DNA of 26,182 bases from Acinetobacter bohemicus ANC 3994 (GTDB lineage: Bacteria; Pseudomonadota; Gammaproteobacteria; Pseudomonadales; Moraxellaceae), in NCBI RefSeq assembly GCF_000367925.1, contig NZ_KB849165.1:108560-134741 (forward strand). The letters run 5' to 3'. The position numbers were made by a program, and so were the translations under genes. Positions 1 through 9,255 of this stretch are shown here, in pieces (position 1 is the first letter of the stretch; each line of letters starts with the position of its first letter). The notes under the pieces are model-generated. The model saw nothing but the letters and a program-made list of their open reading frames with translations. It made no database searches and was not told the origin of the DNA.

Positions 1-966
1 GTGTAGTTGCCTGCATCGGTACCCGTTAAGCTACCTGATACATTTACGACTTTGTCTTGGGCAGCATTCTTGTCGGTAAATTGACCTTGGGCATTCAGAT
101 TGACCTGATCACCGGTAAGCACACCATTCAAGCTGCCATTCACAGTCGCATTTAAACTACCGTCGTAGACTTTGTCTTGCGCTGTAATTGCACCTGTAAT
201 CTGTTTCTTGGCAATATTTGCAGTTAATTGTCCAACGCCACTAAGCTCGTAGTTAGCTGCATCATTACCATTCAAACCACCATTCAGCAAGGTCACCACT
301 TTGTTTTGACCTGCATTTTTATTGGCAAATTGCCCCGTACCTAAACGAACATCATCACCTTGAATAATGTCTGATTGACCTAAATTACCTTGTAGGGTTG
401 CATTAATCGTGCCGTCGTAGACTTTATCTTGCGCTGAAACCGTGCCATTTAATTGTTTCTTGCTGATGTTGGCAGTCACTGATCCATTCGTGATCAGCTC
501 ATAATTGCCTGCATCTGTACCCGTTAAGCTACTTGAAGCATTAACGACTTTATTCTGACCAGCATTTTTATCAACAAACTGACCTGTGCCACCGACTGTA
601 ACGTTATCACCTGCAATGATATCGCCTTGAGTTAAGGTGCCTTGTACCACGGCATTGGTGGTGCCGTCATAGACTTTGTTTTGCGCGGTCATCGTACCTT
701 GCAGTTGTTTCTTGGCAATATTCGCTTGAGTCGTACTATTGGTTTTGACTTCGTAGTTACCTGCATCAGCACCACTTAAGCTACCTGATACATTGACGTT
801 TTTATTCGAACCTGCATTTTTATCAGCAAATTGTCCTTGGGCAGTAAAATCAACCACATCACCCTGAATAACACCTTCTAGGCTTCCATTTACAGTAGCA
901 TTGATCGTGCCGTCATAGACTTTATTTTGGGCGCTAATATTACCTGTGATTTGTTTCTTGGCAATA
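1..966 (-). repeat. Tandem YDG-type repeats inside the adhesin
   Basis: Four consecutive units of about 243-253 bp (roughly 966-722, 722-472, 472-219 and 219 to the window edge) encode ~82-residue modules. Each starts with a (A/S)KKQ(I/L) motif, continues with KVYDGT and ends with DAGNY or DAANY. Phrases such as 'gactttgtcttgcgc' and 'ttgtttcttggcaatatt' recur almost unchanged at DNA level, so the units probably arose by recent duplication. The array continues beyond the window and its full copy number cannot be seen. Such arrays usually form a rigid stalk, which is family knowledge rather than something seen here. Confidence 0.85.
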
Positions 967-3900
967 TTAAGTGAACCATTTTCATACACGACATTATAAT
1001 TGCTAGTTGATGTACCACCAGTCACAGTATTGACATAGCTACCTGCATTTTCACCACTTGCACCCGAAGCGGTTGCACTACTAAAAATATTATTTTGGTT
1101 CGCAATGTCGCTCTTTTTTACCCCTTCAATGGTAAATCCAGCAACATTTTGAACCTGACCATTATAAACGGTTGTTGCGCTATTTCCTTTTACTGTAGCT
1201 GTTGCTTTATCGATAATAATGGTCCCATTCTGAAAGGTAATATCATAGTTTTTATCTGAACCATTAATACCATGAGTGTATGTCCCTGCATCCTTAGTAG
1301 TGCTAGTTCTTAGCGCATTAACGCCAGTCAACACTGCTTCGGTTTCACCTGCAACTAAGCCATTAGCCGTGAATGAATTTTTCTCATATCGATGACTTTC
1401 GCCATCATAGGTAAAATGATCACTATTAGCAGTTACGGTGATTTTTTTCTTATTAATGGTAAATTGACCATTAACATAAGCAATATCATAGTTTTTGGTG
1501 GTGGTATTTTCACCTGTTATTTTGTTGACATAATTGCCTGCATCTTTAGCTGCCCCCCCCGATGCCGTGATATTTCCTAATAGGGATTCACTTTCACCAT
1601 TAACCAATCCACCTATGGTATAGCCCGAATTATTCATCGATTGCTGTAAGCCGTTATAGATTTTGTCATTTTCACTGGTACCAGTGACTGTGACTTTGGC
1701 TTTATTAATGGTTAAGGTGCCTTCATTGCCAATAAAATCATAACCATGTTGGTTATCACTATAATAAGTGGCTTGATATTGACCTGCATCGGTACCCTTG
1801 ATTTGACCATTGGCAGTATATTTACTGCTATCTAAGCCCCACACTTCAGCAAAATTTTGTTCTTTACCTGTATACGTTGTGGTTTTATCAGTCACAGATA
1901 AATCCGCAGTGGTGAGGAAACTACGCAACAAAGGCACACTTAAACCATCATAAATACGCCATGCCGTATCTTTACCACCTAGTTTGCTATCAGCATCGAG
2001 GAACGTAAATTTAGAGGCATCTTTCATGTCTGCATTGCTTAACGCAAAGCTTGCATCACTGCCTGCACTGTTATTTTGTCCCGTAGAGTCTTTATTCCAA
2101 TGTCCCTTGCTGACGATTGCATTACTATTGCTGCCGACTAAACCGCCAATTGAACTATTGCCTGTAACACGACCTGTAGCATAGGCATTTTGAATACTGC
2201 CTTGAGCGGTATTGCTGCCGACCAAACCTGCAACATTCGTTTCACCTGTGACCGCACCTGTAGCATAAGTATCTTTAATGGTTGCATTTTGGTTCATTCC
2301 CACCAAACCACCGACATAGTTTTTACCTGTCACTTGGCTGGTTGAGTAGGCACTCTCAACTTTTGAACCCCCTTGCTGTTGCCCAATCAGACCACCCGTA
2401 GCACTCCCTGTACCTGTTACAGTTCCTGTGCTATACACGCTATACAATTGCGAATTTTGAGCACTGGTTCCAACCAAAGCACCAACCTGATTTCCACCTG
2501 TAATGTTGCTGTTGACCAACCCAAGGTTTTTAATAATGGCATTTTGAATATAGCCAAACAGCCCGACGTTATCGACTTTTTCACGGTAAATATACAAATT
2601 CGAAACCGTATGACCTAAACCATCCAATTTTCCTGTAAAGGCATGCGTGTTATCGCCTAATGGGTTAAAACCCGATCCATTAGCATCGCCCCATGTTTGG
2701 GAGTTGCTTGCATCAATGTTATTGCCCAGTAAATAATTTCCCGCAAGGTTTTTATTCACACTTTGTAACTGGTTAATATTTTGAATAACGCTGTAATAAC
2801 CACCCGTTTGATCTTTTTTATTCACGACTTGGTTAGCACCAATCTGATCTTTCAAATATGGTGTGGTTTGACCATCGGCATTGCCCCAAATTTTATCGAA
2901 GTCAAAACCGAAAAATTTATTGGCACTAAACATTTCATCGCTGGTCAAGCCATGACTATTGGCACTGCCTGCACTGGTGCTTTGCCCAGTTTTATTTTTG
3001 TCCCAATAACCGTTAGTGACTGTACCTTGCACATTATTGCCCAGTAAACCACCGACCGCAGTCTTACCAGTGACTTTGCCTAAAGCATAAGTATTTTCAA
3101 TACTTGCAGCAAGGTTTTCACCCACTAAACCGCCGACACGATCACTACCTGTGACTGCACCTGTAGCATAAGCATTTTTAATTTGGGCATCATAGTAGTT
3201 ATTACCAACCAAACCACCAACGTTTTTCGTTCCCGTGACTGTACCTATGGCATAGGCATTTTTAACCGTAGCACCGTGGTTATTGTCCCCGACCAAACCA
3301 CCAACTACTTCGCTACCGTCTACATTGCCTGTGGCATAAGAATTTTCAATATGAGCATTGTCATTCCCGCCGACCAAACCACCGACATACATGGAATTTT
3401 CACCGCCTGTCACCGCACCTGTAGCATAGGAGTCTCTGGTGATACTGCCTTCATATTGCCCCCCAACCAAACCACCAATGGTGCCATAACCATGGACATC
3501 AGCATGGCTAAAGCTGTTTTCAATCAGACTATTGATGCTATTTCCAACCAAGCCACCGACAAAACTATCCCCAATAATTGAACCGCTTTGCACCCCAACA
3601 TTGCGCACTACTGCATCTTGGATTGTGCCAAATAAGCCAACGTTATAGCCCCACTCTTGATTAATGGTTAGATTCGATACCCCATGCCCTAAACCATCAA
3701 AACGCCCCGTAAATACCCCATCAAAATCATTGCCAATCGGATTAAAACCGATGTCCCCATTTTCAGTCAGCCAGTTTTTAGTCTCATCCGCATTAATATC
3801 TGCTCCCAGCACATAATTGCCCGACAAATCGCCATTGATGCCTTGTAAGTCTTTCCCTGTAGTTGAGCCTTCTGCACCCAACTGAGTGATCACGGTATAA

Positions 3901-5387
3901 TCTATACGCTTGCTGGCATCGCTACCTTTTTGGGTACTAAAATTTTGCCCCGCCTGTAGATTAATCTTTGCGCTATTTTTAAGGTGATAATTGGCATCTT
4001 GACTGCCATTTTGTCCATATAGCAACGCAACTTTACCATCTTGGTGTTGTGCGGTGATATTGGCATTGATATTGATGTCATTGTGTGATTTTAAGGTCAG
4101 CGTGGTGTCGTTGTTCCACGTCACCGCAGCATTGACATGAATATCACCTTTTTCTGCGCCTGCGGCTTGAGTTTCTAAAATCACCGAGGTGCTATTTAAA
4201 TTCTTTCCTAACGTAGTTGCTCCAATGCCACTGCCTGTTTGCACTACTGAACCTGCACTAATGGTAAAATCGGTCGGGTCAATTAACCATGTCCCTGTTT
4301 TACCCCCATCCGATAACGTCGAAACTTGGGTCGTGTCAGCTACTTTTACTTGTGCTGCACTGGTTTCAATAAAACCACCATTTTGACCATTTTGACCTTC
4401 GGCTTTGAGCACACCACTCACATTAGTAGTGCCATGTTGCATGTCTGCCAATAAAATGATTTCGCCTTTGCCATCTTTGCTTAAACGATTGGCTTCAATA
4501 ATACCGCTATGATTGACCACCGCCTTGCTTAAACTATCTTTGGCTTTAGCAGTTAAATACACTGCGCCATTGTTGGCTAAAATTGCGCCACTGTTATCAA
4601 TTAAACCCTGTAACGTGCCGATTTCCACTTGGTATTCGGTCAGTTGACCATCTTGTAAACGCAAAGTCACTTGATCGGCTGCGGTTAAATGCACCACGCC
4701 ATTCTGCGCCTGAATTTCACCTGTATTGACAACCGTCGGTGCAATAAATGCCACCACACCACCATTGGCAATCACCGAACCATGATTTTCAACTTTACCA
4801 GTAGCACCTTGATTTTTCAGGGTAAAATTACCACTCATAATATCACTATCGGTGACATTTAAAGTCGATGCTACGATCCCCCCGACGTTGACTTGTGCAG
4901 TTTTAGAGAAAATCACCCCATTCGGGTTGAGTAAAAACACTTGACCATTGGCGTTAAGTTTACCCATAATCTGACTGGCATTGCTATCTTGCACACGGTT
5001 GACTGCAATCGAAAATGAATTGGGTTGATAAAAATTAACCGTGGCATTTTGCCCAATATTAAAACTATCCCATTGAATACCAACATTTTGGCTATTTTGC
5101 TGCACATTTAAGGTATTATTATTTTGCGTAACTTGTGCTGAACCAGCCGTCACTATGCCATTGGTCGGCAGTTGCACATCATGTACTCCCGCCCAAATCG
5201 AAATCGGTAGTAGCGCCAAACTCAATAAAGATAAACGGGCAATATGCAATATGCTTTGAGAGACTTGTTTGATTTGCCCCGTTACTGTTGCACTTTGAGC
5301 ACTTTTACCATGACTTTTGGCTAACTCTGAAGTCACTTGCCAGCAACCAAGGTTTTTATTCCACACCGTTTTATATACTTTATTCAT
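1..5387 (-). CDS. Two-partner-secretion (type Vb) giant adhesin with GLUG, MBG and YDG repeats, 3' partial
   Basis: An uninterrupted reading frame of about 1,795 codons starts at ATG 5387-5385, preceded by AAGGTGGGG, and leaves the window at position 1. The N-terminus (MNKVYKTVWNKNLGCWQV) is an extended signal peptide of type V secretion, followed by a hydrophobic segment at residues ~50-66 and probable cleavage near IWAG. Residues ~67-180 form a TPS/haemagglutination domain with the hallmark NPNGVIFS, which in this family directs export through an outer-membrane TpsB pore. Two blocks of GLUG-type repeats (recurring VGGLVG and ENSYATG) lie at residues ~560-785 and ~915-1105. Four MBG-type repeats of ~80 residues follow (~1155-1474), then YDG repeats (KVYDGT...DKNAG...GTDAGNY) to the edge. 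It is expected to be exported and act in adhesion or biofilm formation. No TpsB gene is in the window; it may lie further downstream of this gene. The ligand is unknown. Confidence 0.9.
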   Translation of the reverse strand, partial: MNKVYKTVWNKNLGCWQVTSELAKSHGKSAQSATVTGQIKQVSQSILHIARLSLLSLALLPISIWAGVHDVQLPTNGIVTAGSAQVTQNNNTLNVQQNSQNVGIQWDSFNIGQNATVNFYQPNSFSIAVNRVQDSNASQIMGKLNANGQVFLLNPNGVIFSKTAQVNVGGIVASTLNVTDSDIMSGNFTLKNQGATGKVENHGSVIANGGVVAFIAPTVVNTGEIQAQNGVVHLTAADQVTLRLQDGQLTEYQVEIGTLQGLIDNSGAILANNGAVYLTAKAKDSLSKAVVNHSGIIEANRLSKDGKGEIILLADMQHGTTNVSGVLKAEGQNGQNGGFIETSAAQVKVADTTQVSTLSDGGKTGTWLIDPTDFTISAGSVVQTGSGIGATTLGKNLNSTSVILETQAAGAEKGDIHVNAAVTWNNDTTLTLKSHNDININANITAQHQDGKVALLYGQNGSQDANYHLKNSAKINLQAGQNFSTQKGSDASKRIDYTVITQLGAEGSTTGKDLQGINGDLSGNYVLGADINADETKNWLTENGDIGFNPIGNDFDGVFTGRFDGLGHGVSNLTINQEWGYNVGLFGTIQDAVVRNVGVQSGSIIGDSFVGGLVGNSINSLIENSFSHADVHGYGTIGGLVGGQYEGSITRDSYATGAVTGGENSMYVGGLVGGNDNAHIENSYATGNVDGSEVVGGLVGDNNHGATVKNAYAIGTVTGTKNVGGLVGNNYYDAQIKNAYATGAVTGSDRVGGLVGENLAASIENTYALGKVTGKTAVGGLLGNNVQGTVTNGYWDKNKTGQSTSAGSANSHGLTSDEMFSANKFFGFDFDKIWGNADGQTTPYLKDQIGANQVVNKKDQTGGYYSVIQNINQLQSVNKNLAGNYLLGNNIDASNSQTWGDANGSGFNPLGDNTHAFTGKLDGLGHTVSNLYIYREKVDNVGLFGYIQNAIIKNLGLVNSNITGGNQVGALVGTSAQNSQLYSVYSTGTVTGTGSATGGLIGQQQGGSKVESAYSTSQVTGKNYVGGLVGMNQNATIKDTYATGAVTGETNVAGLVGSNTAQGSIQNAYATGRVTGNSSIGGLVGSNSNAIVSKGHWNKDSTGQNNSAGSDASFALSNADMKDASKFTFLDADSKLGGKDTAWRIYDGLSVPLLRSFLTTADLSVTDKTTTYTGKEQNFAEVWGLDSSKYTANGQIKGTDAGQYQATYYSDNQHGYDFIGNEGTLTINKAKVTVTGTSENDKIYNGLQQSMNNSGYTIGGLVNGESESLLGNITASGGAAKDAGNYVNKITGENTTTKNYDIAYVNGQFTINKKKITVTANSDHFTYDGESHRYEKNSFTANGLVAGETEAVLTGVNALRTSTTKDAGTYTHGINGSDKNYDITFQNGTIIIDKATATVKGNSATTVYNGQVQNVAGFTIEGVKKSDIANQNNIFSSATASGASGENAGSYVNTVTGGTSTSNYNVVYENGSLNIAKKQITGNISAQNKVYDGTINATVNGSLEGVIQGDVVDFTAQGQFADKNAGSNKNVNVSGSLSGADAGNYEVKTNSTTQANIAKKQLQGTMTAQNKVYDGTTNAVVQGTLTQGDIIAGDNVTVGGTGQFVDKNAGQNKVVNASSSLTGTDAGNYELITNGSVTANISKKQLNGTVSAQDKVYDGTINATLQGNLGQSDIIQGDDVRLGTGQFANKNAGQNKVVTLLNGGLNGNDAANYELSGVGQLTANIAKKQITGAITAQDKVYDGSLNATVNGSLNGVLTGDQVNLNAQGQFTDKNAAQDKVVNVSGSLTGTDAGNY
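966..1950 (-). repeat. Four MBG-type (MBG_2-like) repeats inside the adhesin
   Basis: Units of ~240-250 bp with boundaries near 1950, 1700, 1448, 1203 and 966. Each begins around a K(A/K)(K/T)(V/I/A)TV phrase, continues with Y(N/D/T)G and ends near a conserved NY(D/N)(I/V)...NG motif followed by LTI, FTI, TII or LNI. These are MBG-like immunoglobulin-type modules that typically precede YDG repeats in Gram-negative exoproteins. Nucleotide identity between units is visibly lower than in the YDG array, so this block looks older. Confidence 0.75.
2060..3705 (-). repeat. Two blocks of GLUG repeats inside the adhesin
   Basis: The minus-strand translation of about 3705-3030 and 2640-2065 contains many short ~26-30-residue units. 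Their core is (V/I)GGLVG(x)N...(I/V)(K/E/Q)N(S/A)YA(T/I)G.VTG. Each block starts with a GRFDGLGH or GKLDGLGH lead-in and ends with a GYWDKN or GHWNKD unit. The two blocks are themselves similar, which suggests duplication of the whole module (lead-in, GLUG repeats, W-containing cap). GLUG repeats occur in large adhesins and some IgA peptidases; their role here is structural by inference. Confidence 0.8.
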
Positions 5388-5958
5388 CCCTACCCCACCT
5401 TAAAATTAAATATTAACGCTGAATTTTCGTATTCATTTCATTCATCATTATAAAAATGAAGACACAAAAAAACTAAAAATGTGACACAAGTATTATTTAA
5501 AATAAAAACCGCAATAAAAATCAAAAAAAATTCGATTAAAATACAACCTCGCTTAAAAATAAAATACCTAAACCATAAAATATGCACCAAGATACAACAT
5601 TTATATTTATTTTAAAACCACGCTGCATAATAAACAGTTAACTCAATTCATAATTAATGATTTATAAAATCGAGGAAAAATATTTATTTTTTTATTTTAA
5701 TGATAATTAAATCACTTAAATTAAATAAAACATTAAAAAACAAAAGATTAACAAAAACAAAAACCATCACCAATAATGACAAAAAATGTCAATTAATAAC
5801 AATATTAAACTCATATACAAGCCAATAATTGTCATTATAAAATAGATTAAAAACCATAAAATAATTCATATTTAATATATACCGATATAATCAATTTAAT
5901 ATATTATCTTACAAACAGAATCTCAATTTAATACATTGCAAATCAGGTCATTTATAAT
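5388..5958. promoter_or_regulatory. Very AT-rich divergent intergenic region between adhesin and metalloprotease
   Basis: This 571-bp gap separates two divergently transcribed genes and must hold the promoters of both. It is visibly A/T dominated, with long A and T tracts and no convincing ORF or RNA gene. The richness in TATAAT-like strings means no single promoter can be picked with confidence. An inverted repeat TGACA-N5-TGTCA lies near 5778-5792 and another TGTCA half site sits further right. The composition would suit silencing by H-NS-like proteins, which is an inference from base composition only. Confidence 0.5.
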
Positions 5959-8685
5959 ATGAAAACTGTGACTAAACTCCCAATACAGACATTAACCATC
6001 TGTGTTTTATCAGTCTTAGTTGCTGCGTGCGGGGAAAACACACCCGAAACAACGCCTAATGATGTTGATTCCGAAACAAGGCCTAATGATCCTGATTTCA
6101 AAGAAATGCCAAGCTTTGCATTCATGCGCATGCAAGAAGCGTATCCTGAACCGGTCAAAGATATTCCTGATGAAGCCAGCTTAGGTTTTTACGACACTGA
6201 TCAAGACGGTAACGTGCGTAGCGTGCGTAACGATTTAACAGGCAACTTTGCTGCCATGATTCAGTTTGCACAAAACCATACCGTTGACCCAAGCGGCAAC
6301 GAAGCCAAAAACATGCCGCGTTTAACCAGCGAAAAAGATGGTTTATTACTGGTCACACCCACCCCAGAAATGGGTGATATTGAGCAACTCAACGCTGAAA
6401 TTTATTTAGATAGTCGCCTGATTCGTCGTGTGGCATTACAAGAACCTTCTCAAATTCCCGCTTCAGATCAAACCAATTCAGATGGCCGCCCACGGGTACA
6501 ATATTCAAAACGCACTTGGACGGCTGCACTTAATTGGAATGAAATTCAACCAGGCTTAAACATTCGTATTGTTGACCCTGTATCACGTCAAAATGGCCGT
6601 CTGGCTGCCACCGCAATTGATTTTGCTCCACCTGGCGAGCTATTGGTACAAAGCATTCGTTTAGGTATGCTCACGACACCTCGCAAGTCGAATGGGCACT
6701 ACATGCTCAATGAACCTGAAAAAGCAGGAACGGATTATTTCGAAACGATTCCTGCTGCTCGTATGATCGTTAGCCAATATGATGATATGCAACTCAATAA
6801 AGTTATGGTCGCAAGTGGTGTGATTTATGATGAAAAAAGTGCAACGGATGGCGATGTTTATAGCGGAGATATGCGTGGTGATACTGCTAAATCAACCTTT
6901 AGCACAGGGATCAACCTTGCCAACTGGGGTATAACCAGTGCGGGTATGTCCAGCCAAGAACAACCGCAGTTGACGCAAAGTGCAGTAATTCATCATGCAT
7001 GGGGTAAATATCAAAATGGTGATGTCCAGCATGGTTTAAGCGGTGGTAACGGAATTTTAACCCTGATTGATTCGTCTGGAAACGAATTTAGCCATGAAAT
7101 TGGACACCATTATGGACTTGGGCACTACCCTGGGCAAAATGGGGAGAATTATTTTTGGGCATCTCACCATGCCGATAGTGGTTGGGGATATATTGCATAC
7201 CGAAAAAGAATGCGTAGTAACTTAAATTGGAATAATAGTAACCTTGATAACCGTTTAGGTGGTACGCCATTATTTAACAATGCATATACCTATGCTCCTG
7301 ACTCTATGGCAGGGGGTAGCTTCTCAAGTTCGCTTTCACGATTTACTCATTACACAGGTTATAGCGCCAAAATAAAAATTCAACCTGCATTTGACCGTGC
7401 AGTATGGGATGCAACGTCATCAACAGGCTACAAGAAGTGGAATGCGGTCACGCGTCAAATGGATGTTGTACAACCTAAAGTCCCTAATTCAAATAATGTT
7501 TGGTACAATCGTACCGATGGTAACTACCTAAAACCAACCCAATTTGGAGTACCCGTTTTTACCATTTTAGGTGGTTATGACCCTATCAACAAGGTCGGCT
7601 TATTGTACCCTGCAGCGCGTGGCAACTGGGGTAATGTCTTTACCCTACCTCAGGCGCAAACCAGTTTGGCTAATGCAAGCTGTTGGATTAACGTCAAATA
7701 TGTAAACAAAGCAGAGGAAAATATTGCCCTTGCACCAAGCCGTATGGGAAGTAATGCCAATAAACTGCATATCAATATCGCCCAAAGCGATGCACCACGC
7801 AGTGTCGATTTATACTGCAAAAGAGCCAATGAGCAAGCAGTTAAACTATCATCGATTGAAATTCCAAGCTATGCCACAGCACTGCCTGCTGCGGTGGTCA
7901 TTGGTAAGCAACAAGGCTTTAAAGCGCTGCGTCAAGTTGAGTTACCACAATTAGAACAAGCTTTACTCAGCAACCAAGGCAAAGCGATTGCTAACCTATC
8001 ACCAAATGCCAAAGTACTCTACGACTCTTACACAAGTTATAAATCTGAGTTATCCAGTGCTGCACAAACTGAGTTACAACGTTATAGCGAGCAACAAACC
8101 AAGTTGTATCGTCTAAACCGCTGGGTAAATACCTATCGTACTGACCTAGCTGCTACCAATGCTAATGCAGTTTTAGCATTTAAAGATTTTACTGTGCAAT
8201 TGGGCTTGCAAAATGATCAACCTCTCGCCAATGTTACTCAATTACGTTTACCTTCAAAAGGTAATGCTTGCTTAAAAGCGGGTCAACTCAGCGAGGGTAG
8301 ATTTGAGGTCTATGCTAGTGGTGTCAATGGTTGTAACGTTGCTGCTTCAGAATGGATTTATGATGCAATGGGCAAACTGCATAACCGCCAATACATTAAT
8401 CAATGTCTAACCAGCTCAATGACACTGACAGCATGTAGCAATGATAACGCTGGACAAGCATGGAGCCTCAACCCAACCACCAAAGCTATTTACCAAGGCG
8501 ACCAATGTCTTGATTTAAGCGGTGGTTTTACCCCAACTGCCGATGGTCGTTCAACGATTATTCGTTACAGCTGTACAGGTAGTGTCAATCAACAATGGTC
8601 TTTACCGACTCAAAACCAAAGTTTTATTTTAGCAGCGGCACAAGCACAAAACTTAGTGCTGATAATTAACAGCCTACAACCTTAA
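5959..8685 (+). CDS. M66-type (StcE-like) zinc metalloprotease lipoprotein with C-terminal ricin-type lectin domain
   Basis: The 908-residue product begins with a lipoprotein signal peptide ending in the lipobox VAAC (Cys24). Position +2 is Gly, so outer-membrane sorting is expected. The zinc-binding motif HEIGHHYGLGH at residues 379-389 (His379, Glu380, His383, His389) and the following WGYIAYRKRM stretch match the M66 family of StcE, a secreted protease that cuts mucin-type glycoproteins. Residues ~760-890 look like a ricin B beta-trefoil, with QxW motifs (QAW 833-835, QQW 878-880) and paired cysteines, suggesting carbohydrate binding. ATG 5959 follows a weak AGG at 5945 and is chosen because the signal peptide starts there. 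It diverges from the adhesin and ends at a terminator. The substrate is unknown; glycoprotein cleavage is inferred from the family. The main uncertainty is whether it stays cell-anchored or is released. Confidence 0.88.
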   Translation: MKTVTKLPIQTLTICVLSVLVAACGENTPETTPNDVDSETRPNDPDFKEMPSFAFMRMQEAYPEPVKDIPDEASLGFYDTDQDGNVRSVRNDLTGNFAAMIQFAQNHTVDPSGNEAKNMPRLTSEKDGLLLVTPTPEMGDIEQLNAEIYLDSRLIRRVALQEPSQIPASDQTNSDGRPRVQYSKRTWTAALNWNEIQPGLNIRIVDPVSRQNGRLAATAIDFAPPGELLVQSIRLGMLTTPRKSNGHYMLNEPEKAGTDYFETIPAARMIVSQYDDMQLNKVMVASGVIYDEKSATDGDVYSGDMRGDTAKSTFSTGINLANWGITSAGMSSQEQPQLTQSAVIHHAWGKYQNGDVQHGLSGGNGILTLIDSSGNEFSHEIGHHYGLGHYPGQNGENYFWASHHADSGWGYIAYRKRMRSNLNWNNSNLDNRLGGTPLFNNAYTYAPDSMAGGSFSSSLSRFTHYTGYSAKIKIQPAFDRAVWDATSSTGYKKWNAVTRQMDVVQPKVPNSNNVWYNRTDGNYLKPTQFGVPVFTILGGYDPINKVGLLYPAARGNWGNVFTLPQAQTSLANASCWINVKYVNKAEENIALAPSRMGSNANKLHINIAQSDAPRSVDLYCKRANEQAVKLSSIEIPSYATALPAAVVIGKQQGFKALRQVELPQLEQALLSNQGKAIANLSPNAKVLYDSYTSYKSELSSAAQTELQRYSEQQTKLYRLNRWVNTYRTDLAATNANAVLAFKDFTVQLGLQNDQPLANVTQLRLPSKGNACLKAGQLSEGRFEVYASGVNGCNVAASEWIYDAMGKLHNRQYINQCLTSSMTLTACSNDNAGQAWSLNPTTKAIYQGDQCLDLSGGFTPTADGRSTIIRYSCTGSVNQQWSLPTQNQSFILAAAQAQNLVLIINSLQP

Positions 8686-8693
8686 ATCTATAG

Positions 8694-8732
8694 AATCGGC
8701 AGACAACATCATCCGTTTTCTGCCGATTTTTC
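8694..8732 (+). terminator. Rho-independent terminator of the metalloprotease gene
   Basis: AATCGGCAGA (8694-8703) pairs perfectly with TCTGCCGATT (8719-8728), a GC-containing 10-bp stem with a 15-nt loop. It is followed directly by TTTCT and sits 8 bp after the metalloprotease stop codon. Confidence 0.85.
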
Positions 8733-8745
8733 TATTATCAGCAAA

Positions 8746-9130
8746 GGGCTTTATTGCACAAAAATTTAAAAGTTAAGTTTCACCTGTTTTATCCATATTC
8801 AAGTGGAAACTTGAGTATGAGACCTACTGAATTTACTGAATACCGCTATACCTGCATAGATTTCGTTGACCTGACTTTGAAAGTGCCTTGTACTGAGTTT
8901 ATCTCCTCATAATTTAATACAATGCATTTTGGTTTCGACCAAGCTTCGTCGATGATAAACCGACCATTTTTTCCAAAGAGTTCATCCTAAACGCTTAACT
9001 GTTCGAAGCAATTTATTTCGTTCTAACGAACTGTTTCTTTTATCTTTCCAAGGTTTCACATTTTTCCTTGGCGGAATTACCGCATGGGCTTGTCGATCTG
9101 CAATTACCTAACGACATTGTTTTGATCATA
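8746..9130 (-). pseudogene. Degraded C-terminal fragment of an IS5-family transposase with terminal inverted repeat
   Basis: The minus strand from ~9130 to ~8800 translates as the C-terminal third of an IS5-family transposase. It reads YDQNNVVR, then after a frameshift AHAVIPPRKN, then WKKWS-YHRRSLVETKMHCIKL, GDKLSTRHFQSQVNEI and SHTQVST. The Glu of RSLVETKM corresponds to the catalytic Glu of the DDE triad. At least two in-frame stops (near LG*TLW and IKL*GDK) and a frameshift near 9105 show it is dead. The outer end GGGCTTTATTGCACAAAA at 8746-8763 resembles the terminal inverted repeat of this group. The N-terminal two thirds and the other terminus are missing. Confidence 0.85.
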
Positions 9131-9200
9131 AAACAACACTGAACAGCAGGTTGTATTTAATTTTTTTAAAAGCCACAACTTATCAATTAATCAAAATATA

Positions 9201-9217
9201 GTTGCTATATTAGCAAC
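9201..9217. promoter_or_regulatory. LysR-type operator candidate upstream of the broken lysR gene
   Basis: GTTGCTATATTAGCAAC is a perfect 7-bp inverted repeat around TAT and contains the T-N11-A arrangement usual for LysR boxes. It lies about 40 bp before the start codon of the regulator pseudogene, where autoregulatory sites are commonly found. No binding evidence is available. Confidence 0.45.
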
Positions 9218-9255
9218 AATTAATCCTTAAATAACATTCTAGGAACAGACCAAGA

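Noticed and set aside
1392..4386. Several plus-strand frames of 62-132 codons opposite the adhesin
   Set aside because: They are low-complexity mirror images of GLUG and MBG repeats; the minus-strand frame is continuous and has clear domains.
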